Part shown: positions 8,322 to 19,269 of the stretch, piece by piece
Position numbering within the stretch: the first letter of the stretch is position 1
How the letters are laid out: each line of letters opens with the position of its first letter
Program-made: the position numbers and the translations under genes
Assembly: GCF_006539825.1 (NCBI RefSeq)
Contig: NZ_BJNT01000001.1
Location: forward strand, 1 to 64,000
Origin: Corynebacterium variabile
GTDB taxonomy: Bacteria; Actinomycetota; Actinomycetes; Mycobacteriales; Mycobacteriaceae
Length of the DNA stretch: 64,000 nt
Reading direction: 5' to 3'
Notes under the pieces: generated by a model
Told to the model about the DNA's origin: nothing
The model's database searches: none
Seen by the model: the letters and a program-made list of their open reading frames with translations, nothing else

Positions 8322-9917
8322 CTATGCCAGGTCCAGCTGGACGGCGCGGGAGGCAGAGAGCGCCTCGCCGATCTGGGAGACCAGATCAGCCGGGATCTCC
8401 TTCTCGACACGCAGCACCAGGGTGGCGGAATCCTCGGCGAGATCCTGGGAGAGGGCGGCAGCGTTGATGTTGATGCCCTCGCGACCCAGGAAGGTGCCGA
8501 CAGTGCCCAGGGCACCCGGCTGGTCGCTGTAGGTGAGGAAGAGGTTCAGGCCCTCGGCGCGCAGGTCGAGACCGCGGTCGTTGATCCGGACGATCTTCTC
8601 GACGTGCTCCAGGCCGGTCAGGGCACCGATGACGGCGACGGAGGTACCGTCGCCGGCGACGGCCTTGACCTCGAGGACGGAACGGTGGGTGACGGACTCG
8701 TCAGCGGTGCTGACGGACAGCTCCACACCACGCTCCTCGGCGATCTGCGGGGTGTTGACGAAAGTGACCTGCTCGTCGACGACACCGGCGAAGACGCCGC
8801 GCAGAGCGGACAGGCCCAGGGCGTCGACGGACTCGCTGGACAGCTCACCGCGGGCCTCGACGGAGACGCTGGCGACGGGGGCATCCAGCAGAGCGGAGGC
8901 GACCTTGCCGAGCTTGGTGGCGAGGTTCAGCCACAGGGCGACCTCCTCGGAGACCCTGCCGCCGGTGACGTTGACGGCGTCCGGCACGAAGTCGCCGGCC
9001 AGGGCCTTGAGGACGGACGCGGCGACGTCGGTGCCGGCGCGGTCCTGGGCCTCGACGGTGGAGGCGCCGAGGTGCGGGGTCACGACAACCTCGTCCAACT
9101 CGAAGAGCGGGGAGTCGGTGCAGGGCTCCTTGGAGTAGACGTCGAAACCGGCGCCACGGATCTGACCGTCCTTGATGGCGTCCGCGAGTGCCTGCTCATC
9201 GACCAGACCGCCGCGGGCGGCGTTGATGATGATCTGGCCCTTCTTGGACTTCGCCAGGAGCTCGGCGTTGAACATGCCCGCCGTCTCCTTGGTCTTCGGC
9301 AGGTGGATGGTGACGAAGTCGGCGCGGGCGACCAGCTCGTCGAGCTCGACCAGCTCGACACCGAGCTGGGCTGCGCGGGCCGGGTTGGCGTAGGGGTCGT
9401 AGGCGACGATCTCGGTCTCGAAGGCGGCGAGACGCTGGGCGAACAGCTGGCCGATGTGACCGAAGCCGACGATGCCGACGGTCTTGCCGAAGATCTCGAC
9501 ACCCTTGAAGGAGGAACGCTTCCACTCGGCGTCACGCAGGGTCTTGTCGGCGGCCGGGATCTGGCGGGCAGCCGACAGCAGCAGGGCGATGGCGTGCTCG
9601 CAGGCGGAGTGGATGTTGGAGGTCGGCGCGTTGGCGACCATGACACCCTTGGCGGTGGCGGTCTCGATGTCCACGTTGTCCAGGCCGACGCCGGCACGGC
9701 CGACGATCTGGAGCTTCGGAGCGGCAGCGAGGACCTCGGCGTCGACGGTCGTGGCGGAGCGGACGAGCAGGGCGTCAGCGTCCTTGACAGCCTCCAGCAG
9801 TTCCGGGCGGTTCGGACCGTCGACCCACCGCACCTCGACGGAGTCACCGAGGGCATCCACGGTGGACTGGGCGAGCTTGTCGGCGATGAGAACGACGGGA
9901 CGGGAATTCTGGCTCAC
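8322..9917 (-). CDS. serA: D-3-phosphoglycerate dehydrogenase
   Basis: First enzyme of serine synthesis, oxidising 3-phosphoglycerate with NAD. From the GTG at 9917 (AGGAG site upstream) it is 531 residues, the long form with an intervening domain. The NAD-binding fold has VGIVGFGHIGQLFAQRL; the catalytic region includes INAARGGLVDE and the histidine in VVTPHLGAST. The middle region (about 320-450) is the ASB-type domain and the last ~75 residues are an ACT domain (SDQPGALGTVGTFLGREGIN), the site of serine feedback in the family. The open frame extends upstream to 9959 but the SQNSRPVVLIADKL start fits homologues and the ribosome site. It is monocistronic here. Confidence 0.96.
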   Translation of the reverse strand: MSQNSRPVVLIADKLAQSTVDALGDSVEVRWVDGPNRPELLEAVKDADALLVRSATTVDAEVLAAAPKLQIVGRAGVGLDNVDIETATAKGVMVANAPTSNIHSACEHAIALLLSAARQIPAADKTLRDAEWKRSSFKGVEIFGKTVGIVGFGHIGQLFAQRLAAFETEIVAYDPYANPARAAQLGVELVELDELVARADFVTIHLPKTKETAGMFNAELLAKSKKGQIIINAARGGLVDEQALADAIKDGQIRGAGFDVYSKEPCTDSPLFELDEVVVTPHLGASTVEAQDRAGTDVAASVLKALAGDFVPDAVNVTGGRVSEEVALWLNLATKLGKVASALLDAPVASVSVEARGELSSESVDALGLSALRGVFAGVVDEQVTFVNTPQIAEERGVELSVSTADESVTHRSVLEVKAVAGDGTSVAVIGALTGLEHVEKIVRINDRGLDLRAEGLNLFLTYSDQPGALGTVGTFLGREGININAAALSQDLAEDSATLVLRVEKEIPADLVSQIGEALSASRAVQLDLA

Positions 9918-10107
9918 AGGATCTCCTGAAAAGTGTGATGTTCCTGGACCACCCGGCACGACCGCGTCGGATGGCAGGGCCCACGCCTGGAAAACCTCCC
10001 GGCAGCGCGGCCGGGTGGCGGTGGCGTACGACTACGGACAGCTTAGTACGTCGTTCCCCGACAGTGGGACGTGGGCGGAAAAAAGTGACCATCCTGTGGG
10101 AATCGTC

Positions 10108-11031
10108 TCACCCGCAGACCGAATCCTCGTGGTTCTCGTGCCCGGGTTCCTCCACCTGGACGGTCGCATGGTCGATGCCGTGCCCACGGAAGATCTCCTG
10201 CACACGGTCCAGCACCGCACATCGTGCCGCGTCCTGTGAATGCCGCGAGGCCCCGTCAGCGACGACATGGACCGACGCCAGCGCCGACTCCCCGTCCACG
10301 CTCCACACGTGGAGGTCGTGGATCCGTTCCACCCCGGTGGCGCCCACCAGCTCTTCCTCCAGGTCGGTCGGATCTACGGCGTCCGGCACCCGTTCCATAA
10401 GCACCGCGCCGGCGGTACGCAGCAGCTGCCAGGACCGCGGCAGGATGAGTACCGCGATGACCAGGGACGCCACGGGATCGACCCAGTGCCAGTCGGTGAC
10501 GCTGATGACCAGTGCGGCGATGATGACCGCCACCGAGCCGAGCAGGTCGGCCAGCACGTGAAGATAGGCACCGCGCATGTTGAGCGACTCCCCCTGTCCC
10601 CCGTTGAGGACGACCGCGGAGACGAGGTTCGCAACCAGGCCGACAATCGCGACAACGAGCATCATGCCGGTCTCGACCTCGACCCCCTCCCCCATGCGGC
10701 GGAACGCGGAGACCGCGATCCACACCGCGATGACGCAGACCGCGCCGGCATTGACGGCCGCAGCCAGGACCTCGGCGCGACGGAAGCCGTAGGTGGAGCG
10801 GTGGGTGGCCGGACGGGAACCGATGAGCATCGCCAGTGCGGCGACGATGAGGCCGCCGGCATCGGAGAGCATGTGTCCGGCGTCCGCCAGCAACGCCAGC
10901 GATCCGGAGATGATGCCGCCGACGACCTCGGCGATGAAGATGACCGAGGTGATGCCGATGACGATCCAGAGCCGCTTCCCCCGGACCTGCGAATGGTCGT
11001 GCGGATGATCGTGGGCGTGGTCGTGCCCCAT
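10108..11031 (-). CDS. Cation diffusion facilitator (zinc-type metal exporter)
   Basis: A 307-residue CDF protein that exports divalent metal in exchange for protons. A His/Asp-rich N-terminus (MGHDHAHDHPHDH) typical of zinc carriers is followed by six helices; helix 2 has the metal-site HMLSDAGG pattern (ALLADAGHMLSD) and helix 5 the partner HVLADLLGS. The C-terminal cytoplasmic domain contains VERIHDLHVWSVDGE and ends in a His-containing tail. I place the start at ATG 11031 with GAGAGGGG five bases upstream; in-frame ATGs at 11046 and 11052 are alternatives. The promoter region holds a perfect palindrome ATCCTAGGAT near 11066-11075. Zinc is the likeliest metal but this is inference. Confidence 0.88.
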   Translation of the reverse strand: MGHDHAHDHPHDHSQVRGKRLWIVIGITSVIFIAEVVGGIISGSLALLADAGHMLSDAGGLIVAALAMLIGSRPATHRSTYGFRRAEVLAAAVNAGAVCVIAVWIAVSAFRRMGEGVEVETGMMLVVAIVGLVANLVSAVVLNGGQGESLNMRGAYLHVLADLLGSVAVIIAALVISVTDWHWVDPVASLVIAVLILPRSWQLLRTAGAVLMERVPDAVDPTDLEEELVGATGVERIHDLHVWSVDGESALASVHVVADGASRHSQDAARCAVLDRVQEIFRGHGIDHATVQVEEPGHENHEDSVCG

Positions 11032-11156
11032 CAGGGCCCCTCTCATTTTCATTAACGGTACGAATCCTAGGATAGATACACGACCGTCGCAGTTCAAGCC
11101 ATATTTTAGGTAAGGGTAATCGTTTCCATTAGCCAGCCGTCACCGCACAGAAGAAT

Positions 11157-11188
11157 CCCCCGGGCACTGCAGGTGCAGTGCCCGGGGG
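11157..11188 (-). terminator. Rho-independent terminator of ilvBNC
   Basis: CCCCCGGGCACTGCA (11157-11171) pairs perfectly over 15 bases with TGCAGTGCCCGGGGG (11174-11188). On the minus strand it lies 22 bases after the ilvC stop and is followed by a T-rich TTCTTCTG. Confidence 0.85.
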
Positions 11189-11209
11189 AAGATCCGCGGA
11201 GGGAGAAGA

Positions 11210-12328
<1,119 letters not shown>

Positions 12329-12835
12329 TCAGAGCTTGGCGGGGTACATGGCCTTCGGGCCACGGCTCACCGCAGTGAGGCTGGACTCGACCAGCTCACG
12401 GATACCGTAGGGTTCGAGAACCTCCAGCATCGCCTGCAGCTTGGTCGGGGTACCGGTGGCCTCGATGACGAGGGACTCCGGTCCGACGTCCACGACGTGG
12501 GCGCGGAAGAGCTTGGCCGCCTCGACGACCTGGGTGCGGTTGGAGTTGTCCGCGCTGACCTTGACCAGCATGAGGCCGCGGCAGACGATGCTCTCCGGGT
12601 CGTGACGGGACACCTTGATCACCGGGATCAGCTTGTTCAGCTGCTTGGTGATCTGCTCGATGACGTGGTCCTCGCCCTCCACCTGGATGGTGAAGCGGTT
12701 GACACCGTCGACCTCGGTGCGCCCCGAAGCGATGGAGATGATGCTGAAGGCCCGTCGGGTGAACATTCCCGTGATACGGGACGCGATACCGTCGACGTCC
12801 TCACACAGCACGCTGAGAGTGTGGATCTGCGACAT
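12329..12835 (-). CDS. ilvN: Acetolactate synthase small (regulatory) subunit
   Basis: Regulatory subunit that stimulates the catalytic IlvB subunit and confers valine feedback. The 168 residues show an N-terminal ACT domain (HTLSVLCEDVDGIASRITGMF) and the conserved C-terminal domain (VDVGPESLVIEATGTPTKLQ). Its ATG at 12835 shares one base with the ilvB stop (TAATG), so the two subunits are translationally coupled. Confidence 0.96.
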   Translation of the reverse strand: MSQIHTLSVLCEDVDGIASRITGMFTRRAFSIISIASGRTEVDGVNRFTIQVEGEDHVIEQITKQLNKLIPVIKVSRHDPESIVCRGLMLVKVSADNSNRTQVVEAAKLFRAHVVDVGPESLVIEATGTPTKLQAMLEVLEPYGIRELVESSLTAVSRGPKAMYPAKL

Positions 12836-14691
12836 TAGTTCTGCTCCCCTTCCTGGATGGTGGAGTGGATGGCCTCCGGCGTTTCGGCGGCGGAGTTCTC
12901 GTCGTCGAACAGCGGGCGGAGATCGCGGGCGTACTGGACCTCGTCATTGGAGGATCCGGCGGCGATCATCGGCCACACCTGGGCGTCCTCGCCGACGATG
13001 AAGTCGATGACGACCGGGCGGTCGTTGATCTCGCGCGCCTGGCGGATGACGTCGGCGACATCGTCCTTCTCGGTGACGCGGAAAGCGGCACACCCCATGG
13101 ACTCGGCCAGACCCACGAAGTCGGGGAGGTAGTTCTCGCCCGGCTTGAGGTTGGTGTTCGAGTAGTGCTTGTCGAAGAACAGGGTCTGCCACTGGCGGAC
13201 CATGCCCAGGTTGCCGTTGTTGATCAGCGCGACCTTGATCGGCAGCCCCTCGACGGCACAGGTGACCAGCTCCTGGTTGGTCATCTGGAAGCAGCCGTCA
13301 CCGTCGATGGCCCAGACCTCGGTGTCCGGGCAGGCGGCCTTGGCACCCATGGCGGCGGGGATCGAGTACCCCATGGTGCCGAGTCCGCCGGAGTTCAGCC
13401 AGGTACGCGGTTTCTCGTAGTCGACGAACTGGGCGGCCCACATCTGGTGCTGACCGACGCCGGCGACGTAGATGGCGTCCGGACCGGCCTGCTGGGACAG
13501 GGACTCCAGGACGAACTGCGGGGCGAGCTTGCCGTCCGCCGGCCACTCGTAGCCGCGCGGGAAGTCGTTCTTCAGACCGTCGAGGTAGCTGCGCCAGTCG
13601 GTGAGCTTCGGGGACGGAAGCGACGCCATCGCGTCGGTCAGGGCGACGAGAACCTCGCGGGCGTCACCGACGATCGGCACCTGGGCCTCGCGGATCTTGC
13701 CGATCTCGGCGGGGTCGATGTCGGCATGGATGACCTTGGCATTCGGGGCGAAGGAGTCCACGTCACCGGTGACGCGGTCGTCGAACCGGGCGCCCAGGGC
13801 CAGGATAAGGTCTGACCTCTGCAGGGCCCCGACGGCGGGGACGGTGCCGTGCATGCCCGGCATGCCGAGGAACTGCGGGTGGGACTCCGGGAAGGTGCCC
13901 AGCGCCATCAGCGTGGTGGTCACCGGGATGCCGGTTGCCTCCGCGAAGGCGAGGAGAGCCTCGGAAGCCTCCGCCTTGAGGACGCCGCCACCGGCGTAGA
14001 TGACCGGACGCTTCGCCTCGGACAGCAGGCGGGCAGCCTCGTCGATCTGACGGGAGTGCGGTGTGGTGACCGGGTGGTAGCCGGGCAGGCGGTAGCTCGG
14101 CGGCCAGATGAAGTCGAGCTCCGCGTTCTGGACGTCCTTCGGGATGTCGACGAGCACGGCACCGGGGCGTCCGGTGCTGGCGACATGGAAGGCCTCCGCG
14201 ATGGCCGCGGGGATGTCCTCAGGGCGGGTCACCATGAAGCTGTGCTTGGTGATCGGCATCGTGATGCCGCGGATGTCGGCCTCCTGGAAGCCGTCGGTGC
14301 CCAGCAGATGGGTACCGACCTGGCCGGTGATGGCGACAACCGGGACGGAGTCCATGTTGGCGTCGGCCAGCGGAGTCACCAGGTTCGTCGCACCGGGGCC
14401 GGAGGTGGCGATGCACACGCCGACCCGGCCGTTGGCCTGGGCGTAGCCGGTGGCTGCGTGGCCGGCCCCCTGCTCGTGGCGGACGAGGATGTGGTTGAGT
14501 TTCTCCGACCCGTAGATCGCGTCGTACAGCGGCAGGACAGCACCGCCGGGAAGTCCGAAGACCACGTCCGCTCCAAGCTCTTCGAGCGATCGGACGACAG
14601 CCTGGGCGCCGTTGATGCGCTCGGGCCGACGGCCGCGCCCGGTGGCGGCGACAGTAGCGGGACTGGGGTGTGAGCGTGAGGTGTCGGTCAC
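12835..14691 (-). CDS. ilvB: Acetolactate synthase large (catalytic) subunit
   Basis: Thiamine-diphosphate enzyme forming acetolactate and acetohydroxybutyrate, the first common step of valine/isoleucine synthesis. 618 residues: N-terminal TPP-binding half with [20 protein letters not shown] and the catalytic glutamate in [14 protein letters not shown]; central FAD-binding domain; C-terminal pyrophosphate/Mg motif [14 protein letters not shown] with the closing [12 protein letters not shown]. The GTG start at 14691 follows AAAAGGAGT. It is preceded by a leader peptide and an attenuator hairpin and heads the ilvB-ilvN-(ilvC) operon. Confidence 0.97.
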   Translation of the reverse strand: MTDTSRSHPSPATVAATGRGRRPERINGAQAVVRSLEELGADVVFGLPGGAVLPLYDAIYGSEKLNHILVRHEQGAGHAATGYAQANGRVGVCIATSGPGATNLVTPLADANMDSVPVVAITGQVGTHLLGTDGFQEADIRGITMPITKHSFMVTRPEDIPAAIAEAFHVASTGRPGAVLVDIPKDVQNAELDFIWPPSYRLPGYHPVTTPHSRQIDEAARLLSEAKRPVIYAGGGVLKAEASEALLAFAEATGIPVTTTLMALGTFPESHPQFLGMPGMHGTVPAVGALQRSDLILALGARFDDRVTGDVDSFAPNAKVIHADIDPAEIGKIREAQVPIVGDAREVLVALTDAMASLPSPKLTDWRSYLDGLKNDFPRGYEWPADGKLAPQFVLESLSQQAGPDAIYVAGVGQHQMWAAQFVDYEKPRTWLNSGGLGTMGYSIPAAMGAKAACPDTEVWAIDGDGCFQMTNQELVTCAVEGLPIKVALINNGNLGMVRQWQTLFFDKHYSNTNLKPGENYLPDFVGLAESMGCAAFRVTEKDDVADVIRQAREINDRPVVIDFIVGEDAQVWPMIAAGSSNDEVQYARDLRPLFDDENSAAETPEAIHSTIQEGEQN

Positions 14692-14752
14692 AGTCCGTGC
14701 ACTCCTTTTCGGGTCATGAGTCGTGGAAGTCAGATGCTCCGAAACTGACTGA

Positions 14753-14791
14753 CGCCCCCTGACCCGGCGTGTCGTACGCCGGGCGGGGGCG
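14753..14791 (-). terminator. ilvB attenuator hairpin
   Basis: Two stacked stems: CGCCCCC (14753-14759) with GGGGGCG (14785-14791), and CCCGGCGT (14763-14770) with ACGCCGGG (14776-14783), loop GTCGT. It lies between the leader peptide and ilvB. Nine bases at the end of the leader reading frame (14827-14835, CGCCGGGCG) are an exact complement of its 5' arm (14777-14785, CGCCCGGCG on the same strand), giving an alternative, mutually exclusive pairing. Few T residues follow, so termination could be partial. An ilvBNC attenuator is known in C. glutamicum. Confidence 0.7.
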
Positions 14792-14822
14792 CCAGAGTGT
14801 TCCGCGAAATTACCGCAGGGCT

Positions 14823-14861
14823 CTAGCGCCCGGCGGATACGAGAAGTCGGAACATCGTCAT
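14823..14861 (-). CDS. ilvB leader peptide [12 protein letters not shown]
   Basis: A 12-residue reading frame (ATG at 14861, TAG at 14823-14825) about 130 bases before ilvB. It contains two leucine codons and one valine codon in a row (CTT CTC GTA) and resembles the leader described before ilvBNC in C. glutamicum. A promoter, TTGACC (-35) and TAACCT (-10) separated by 18 bases, ends seven bases before the ATG, so the transcript would begin at the start codon and the leader would be leaderless. Translation would couple leucine/valine supply to the attenuator downstream. Confidence 0.65.
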   Translation of the reverse strand: MTMFRLLVSAGR

Positions 14862-15018
14862 GCCAGTGAGGTTACCCCACCAGACCGCTCCGGGTCAACG
14901 CGTTGGCCACATTGTTCCCACCCGCTGATACCCCTATTCCCATTCTGTGGTCGCTCTGCGGCGGCTGACGGAGACCGGAACAGGACTCTCCCAGACTCGG
15001 CGACTACGGTCGGTGCCC

Positions 15019-16602
15019 ATGAACTGGAAGTACCTACTGCTCGATTTCTGGAGCTGGATTGTCGACCACGGACTGACGCTCGCGGCGGCGATCATCGTCG
15101 GTATCCTCATCCCCCGCATCGGTCGCCTCATCGTCCGCATCGTCACCGAGCGGAAGACCCGGGGTGAGGAGCAGACCAAGAGCCAGCTCGCGCTGGTGGG
15201 TGCACTGGTCTACATCCTCGAGGTCGTCGCCTACTTCTTCGTCATCTACACGGTGCTGACCAATCTGGGCGTCTCGACGGTCGGGGCGGCGGTCCCCGCC
15301 ACCGTGGTCTCCGCCGCCATCGGTTTCGGTGCCCAGACAGTCATCGGGGACTTCCTCTCCGGTTTCTTCATCATCTCCGAACACCAGTACGGCGTCGGCG
15401 ACACCGTCTCCTTCGACGGGGTCAGCGAGCAGGTCATGGGCACCGTCGTCCGGCTGACCCTGCGTTCCACCCAGATCCGCACCGTCAACGGCGAGCTGAT
15501 CACCGTGCCGAACAGCCAGGCCAGCGTGACCATCAACTACTCACAGCAGTGGTCGTCCGCGGTAGTCGACCTGGATATCCCGATGACCGACGACGACACC
15601 ATGACAACACTGTCCGACACGGTCGCAATCGTCTCTGAGCGGGCGATCGACACGGCCGGCGTCCGCGAGGACATCCTCGGAGAGGTCACGGTCATGCCGG
15701 CGATGAGCATCACCGCCCCCACTGCCGCAGGTGTGCCGTGGAGCGTGGGCATGCGCGTCACCGTCGATGTCGCCCCCGCCACCCAGTGGAAGGTACAGCG
15801 TGCGATCCGCGCCGCCCTCATCAACGAATTCTGGGACCGTTTCCAGGCCCCCGGCGACCGTCCGACTCCCTACGCCGGTCCGCCCACCCAGGAGTTCCCG
15901 CCGACCACTCCCCCGTCAGACAAGGACGCGAAGACCTCCACGGACGCCCCGCAGGCCCGCGATCCCCGACCGGCGGACGTCACACCGGCCGGCCTCGAGG
16001 ACACGGAGGGCACAGAGGACTCTGAGGGCACAGCGGAGAAGTCGACGGGCGGTCCCGGGGCCACCGACTACGACGCAGTCGCCGCCGATGTCGCCGAGAA
16101 CGGGATCTGGCGCAACATCGACACGAAGTCGAAATTCGTCCGGGTGCTCAGTCTCGGCGGGCGGATCCGGCCGTCGTCGGCCGTCCTCCTCATCGCCATC
16201 ATCGTGCTGGCCATCCTCGCGGTGCTGTCCACGAACCCCTCGAGCGGAAGCTCCAACATCCTCTCCCCTGACCGTTGGGCGCCGGCGACGACGACGTCGA
16301 CGACTGAACCCACCACAGAGGCCCCCGCACCCCAGACCGCGGTCACCACGCCGGAGACCGGAGACGCCACCCCGACCGAACAGGACGGGACCGTCACCGA
16401 CGACAGCACCCGGGGAACCGGCACGGACACCGGCACAGGCACCGCGTCCCCCACCACCACGGGCGGTCAGTCCGGCGAACAGACCGACACCACCGGTGAC
16501 AGTTCCTCACAGACTGAGGAGCCGAGCAACCCGGCGTCCCTGTTCGGTTTCAACCGCTCCGGCGGTACCGACAGCGGCGACACAGCGTCCCCGACCACCT
16601 AG
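15019..16602 (+). CDS. mscCG: MscCG-type mechanosensitive channel / glutamate exporter
   Basis: A 527-residue MscS-family channel. Three N-terminal helices (residues ~13-110, including SWIVDHGLTLAAAIIVGIL), then the MscS pore-lining segment and beta domain (GFGAQTVIGDFLSGFFIISE, VPNSQASVTINYS). Unlike plain MscS it has a long C-terminal extension with a fourth helix at about 386-405 (AVLLIAIIVLAILAVL) and a Thr/Ser/Gly-rich tail. That architecture and the position beside ilvB and ilvD match C. glutamicum MscCG (NCgl1221), which releases glutamate. The ATG at 15019 is chosen because TACGGT (15005-15010) lies eight bases before it (leaderless layout) and the protein then starts at the conserved MNWKYLLLDFW. 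Confidence 0.9.
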   Translation: MNWKYLLLDFWSWIVDHGLTLAAAIIVGILIPRIGRLIVRIVTERKTRGEEQTKSQLALVGALVYILEVVAYFFVIYTVLTNLGVSTVGAAVPATVVSAAIGFGAQTVIGDFLSGFFIISEHQYGVGDTVSFDGVSEQVMGTVVRLTLRSTQIRTVNGELITVPNSQASVTINYSQQWSSAVVDLDIPMTDDDTMTTLSDTVAIVSERAIDTAGVREDILGEVTVMPAMSITAPTAAGVPWSVGMRVTVDVAPATQWKVQRAIRAALINEFWDRFQAPGDRPTPYAGPPTQEFPPTTPPSDKDAKTSTDAPQARDPRPADVTPAGLEDTEGTEDSEGTAEKSTGGPGATDYDAVAADVAENGIWRNIDTKSKFVRVLSLGGRIRPSSAVLLIAIIVLAILAVLSTNPSSGSSNILSPDRWAPATTTSTTEPTTEAPAPQTAVTTPETGDATPTEQDGTVTDDSTRGTGTDTGTGTASPTTTGGQSGEQTDTTGDSSSQTEEPSNPASLFGFNRSGGTDSGDTASPTT

Positions 16603-16673
16603 GCCCGGCAGCTGGCCGGATAGTCGGGAGCCGATGCAGTCGGGACCACCGCCTGCTGCTTAAATGGATGGTT

Positions 16674-17294
16674 ATGAGTTCCACGCACGATGACAGGGAA
16701 GACGAGACCTCTCAGGACCGGCTTCCGTACCAGGTCCGGGTGGATCAGGGGCATCTGATGGCGGCGGTCGTCATGCTGGTGATGACCATCGTGGCCATCG
16801 CCTACGCGCCGTCGGTCCTGTTCTGGCTTCCCGTTCTCCCCCTGCTGTTCATCGTCTGGATCCTTCGGAGCCGTACGACTTTCTACGACAAGGGGATCAC
16901 GGCCCGGTACCTCTTCCGTAAGTCGGCGTCGTTGGCATGGGAGGACTTCGACGCACTACGATTTACCCGAGGAGGCAAGGCCCTTGCCGTCCGGACCGAC
17001 GGGACATCATTCCCGCTGCCGGGCGTCAGTTTCAACTCGCTGATTGACCTCAGCGAAGCGACGGAGGGCAGAATCCCCGACCCGGTGACCCCGAGTCTCA
17101 CCGCCATCGACGAGTCGGTCAAGGTGGTCAACCGCGACGGCTACGCCGTGCTCATGGACAAAGACGAGTACGTCGAGTACGAGGCCGCACGGCGGACCGG
17201 CCAGATGGCCAGGGAAGAGCTTGAGCGTCGTGACGAGGCGCGACGGAAGAATGATTCCGGCTCCCAGGAAGACAACGACCCCCAGGGCCGTTGA
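16674..17294 (+). CDS. PH-domain membrane protein downstream of mscCG
   Basis: A 206-residue protein with two closely spaced hydrophobic helices (residues ~25-58: MAAVVMLVMTIVAIAYAPSV and VLFWLPVLPLLFIVWIL) followed by a bacterial PH-like domain (RTTFYDKGITARYLFRKSASLAWEDFDALRF) and a charged C-terminal tail. This is the small conserved gene between mscCG and ilvD in Corynebacterium. An in-frame ATG six bases upstream (16668) is possible, but TTAAAT (16660-16665) eight bases before 16674 favours the leaderless ATG. Its role is unknown; membrane-associated, perhaps linked to envelope or channel function. Confidence 0.78.
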   Translation: MSSTHDDREDETSQDRLPYQVRVDQGHLMAAVVMLVMTIVAIAYAPSVLFWLPVLPLLFIVWILRSRTTFYDKGITARYLFRKSASLAWEDFDALRFTRGGKALAVRTDGTSFPLPGVSFNSLIDLSEATEGRIPDPVTPSLTAIDESVKVVNRDGYAVLMDKDEYVEYEAARRTGQMAREELERRDEARRKNDSGSQEDNDPQGR

Positions 17295-17332
17295 ACTGTA
17301 CAACTGCATCCACTCTGTAAGGACCTGCCCAC

Positions 17333-19183
17333 ATGAACACAATCCCGTTCCGTTCCTCTGTCACCACCCAGGGACGCAACGCCTCCGGCGCCCGCTCCCT
17401 GTGGCGTGCCACGGGCATGACCGACGAGGACTTCGACAAGCCGATCATCGCGATCGCGAACTCCTACACCCAGTTCGTCCCGGGTCACGTCCACCTGAAG
17501 AACGTCGGTGACATCGTCGCCGAGGCGGTCAAGGAGGCCGGCGGAGTCGCCCGCGAGTTCAACACGATCGCCGTGGACGACGGCATCGCCATGGGCCACT
17601 CCGGCATGCTGTACTCCCTGCCGAGCCGCGAGATCATCTCCGACTCGGTCGAGTACATGGTCAACGCCCACCAGGCGGACGCCATCGTCTGTATCTCCAA
17701 CTGCGACAAGATCACCCCAGGCATGCTCAACGCCGCGATGCGTCTGAACATCCCGGTGGTCTTCGTCTCCGGCGGTCCGATGGAGGCCGGCAAAGCCGTC
17801 GTCGTCGACGGTGTGGCCCACGCCCCCACCGACCTGATCACCACCATCTCCGCCTCGGCCAACGACCAGGTCACCCAGCAGGGTCTGCTCACCGTCGAGC
17901 AGGCCGCCTGCCCGACCTGCGGTTCCTGCTCCGGCATGTTCACCGCGAACTCGATGAACTGCCTCACCGAGGCCCTCGGCCTGTCGCTGCCGGGCAACGG
18001 TTCCACCCTGGCGACCCACGCCGCGCGCAAGCAGCTCTTCAGCGAGGCCGGCCGTCTCGTCGTCGACCTGTGCCGCCGCTACTACGGCGAGGGTGACACC
18101 TCCGTGCTGCCCCGCTCCATCGCGACCAAGGAGGCCTTCCAGAACGCGATGGCCCTCGACATGGCCATGGGTGGTTCCACCAACACCGTGCTGCACATCC
18201 TCGCCGCCGCCCAGGAGGGTGGCGTCGACTTCGACCTGCAGGACATCGACGACCTGTCCAAGTCCGTCCCCTGCCTGTCCAAGGTCGCCCCGAACGCCGA
18301 CTACCACATGGAGGACGTCCACCGTGCCGGTGGTATCCCCCGTATCCTCGGCGAACTGTGGCGGGGCGGCAAGCTCAACGAGGGCGTCCACACCGTGCAC
18401 TCCCCGTCTCTCAAGGACTGGCTGGAGCACTGGGACATTTCCGCGGAGAGCCCCGCCCAGGAGGCCGTCGACCTGTACCACGCCGCTCCCGGTGGAGTCC
18501 GCACCACCGAACCGTTCTCCACGGAGAATGTGTGGGACAGCCTGGACCTCGACGACGAGAACGGCTGCATCCACTCGGTGGAGAACGCCATCACCGCCGA
18601 CGGTGGTCTGGTCATCCTGCGCGGCAACCTCTCCCCCGACGGAGCGGTGATCAAGTCCGCCGGTATCGACGAGTCCCTGTGGCACTTCTCGGGCCCGGCG
18701 CTGGTCGTCGAGTCCCAGGAGGAGGCCGTGCAGGTGATCCTCAAGAAGAAGATCAAGGCCGGCAACGTCATCATCGTCCGGTACGAGGGTCCGGCCGGTG
18801 GGCCGGGTATGCAGGAGATGCTGCACCCCACCGCCTTCCTCAAGGGCTCCGGCATGGGCAAGAAGTGCGCTCTGGTCACTGACGGCCGCTTCTCCGGCGG
18901 TTCCTCCGGCATCTCGGTGGGCCACGTCTCCCCCGAGGCGGCAGCCGGCGGTCTGATCGGTCTGGTGCGTGACGGCGACACGGTCACCATCGACGTCCAC
19001 AACCGTCAGCTCAACGTGGAGATCTCCGACGAGGAGATCGCCTCCCGTCGCGCGGAGATGGAGGCCTCCGAGAACCCGTGGAAGCCGGCCACCCGCCAGC
19101 GCAAGGTCACCAAGGCCCTGCGCGCCTACGCGAAGATGGCCGCCAGTGCCGACAAGGGTGCTGTCCGCGTCGTCGAGGATTAG
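17333..19183 (+). CDS. ilvD: Dihydroxy-acid dehydratase
   Basis: Dehydrates dihydroxy acids to 2-keto acids in valine and isoleucine synthesis, with an iron-sulfur cluster. 616 residues, full length. Cluster and metal motifs are intact: [35 protein letters not shown], and the C-terminal [12 protein letters not shown] and [11 protein letters not shown] signatures. A GTAAGGACC ribosome site precedes the ATG. It follows the PH-domain gene by 38 bases. The very long minus-strand open frame over it is a codon-bias shadow. Confidence 0.97.
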   Translation: MNTIPFRSSVTTQGRNASGARSLWRATGMTDEDFDKPIIAIANSYTQFVPGHVHLKNVGDIVAEAVKEAGGVAREFNTIAVDDGIAMGHSGMLYSLPSREIISDSVEYMVNAHQADAIVCISNCDKITPGMLNAAMRLNIPVVFVSGGPMEAGKAVVVDGVAHAPTDLITTISASANDQVTQQGLLTVEQAACPTCGSCSGMFTANSMNCLTEALGLSLPGNGSTLATHAARKQLFSEAGRLVVDLCRRYYGEGDTSVLPRSIATKEAFQNAMALDMAMGGSTNTVLHILAAAQEGGVDFDLQDIDDLSKSVPCLSKVAPNADYHMEDVHRAGGIPRILGELWRGGKLNEGVHTVHSPSLKDWLEHWDISAESPAQEAVDLYHAAPGGVRTTEPFSTENVWDSLDLDDENGCIHSVENAITADGGLVILRGNLSPDGAVIKSAGIDESLWHFSGPALVVESQEEAVQVILKKKIKAGNVIIVRYEGPAGGPGMQEMLHPTAFLKGSGMGKKCALVTDGRFSGGSSGISVGHVSPEAAAGGLIGLVRDGDTVTIDVHNRQLNVEISDEEIASRRAEMEASENPWKPATRQRKVTKALRAYAKMAASADKGAVRVVED

Positions 19184-19217
19184 TTTTCCCGCGTCATCAC
19201 GGCCGACGCTGCTGACG

Positions 19218-19248
19218 AGGCCCGGTAGGTTCACACCTGCCGGGCCTT
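19218..19248. terminator. Bidirectional terminator between ilvD and the SDR gene
   Basis: AGGCCCGGTAGG (19218-19229) pairs with CCTGCCGGGCCT (19236-19247) over 12 bases with one G-T pair and a six-base loop, between two genes that converge. Confidence 0.75.
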
Positions 19249-19269
19249 CGCGCGTCCCGGGGCCGCCGC

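Noticed and set aside
8133-9929. A 598-residue open frame antisense to serA
   Set aside because: Same shadow effect; low-complexity Gly/Asp/Leu translation, no ribosome site, complete conserved gene on the other strand.
11106-11124. A second DtxR-like box between the CDF gene and ilvC
   Set aside because: Only 12 of 19 consensus positions match and the right half is poor; insufficient for a call.
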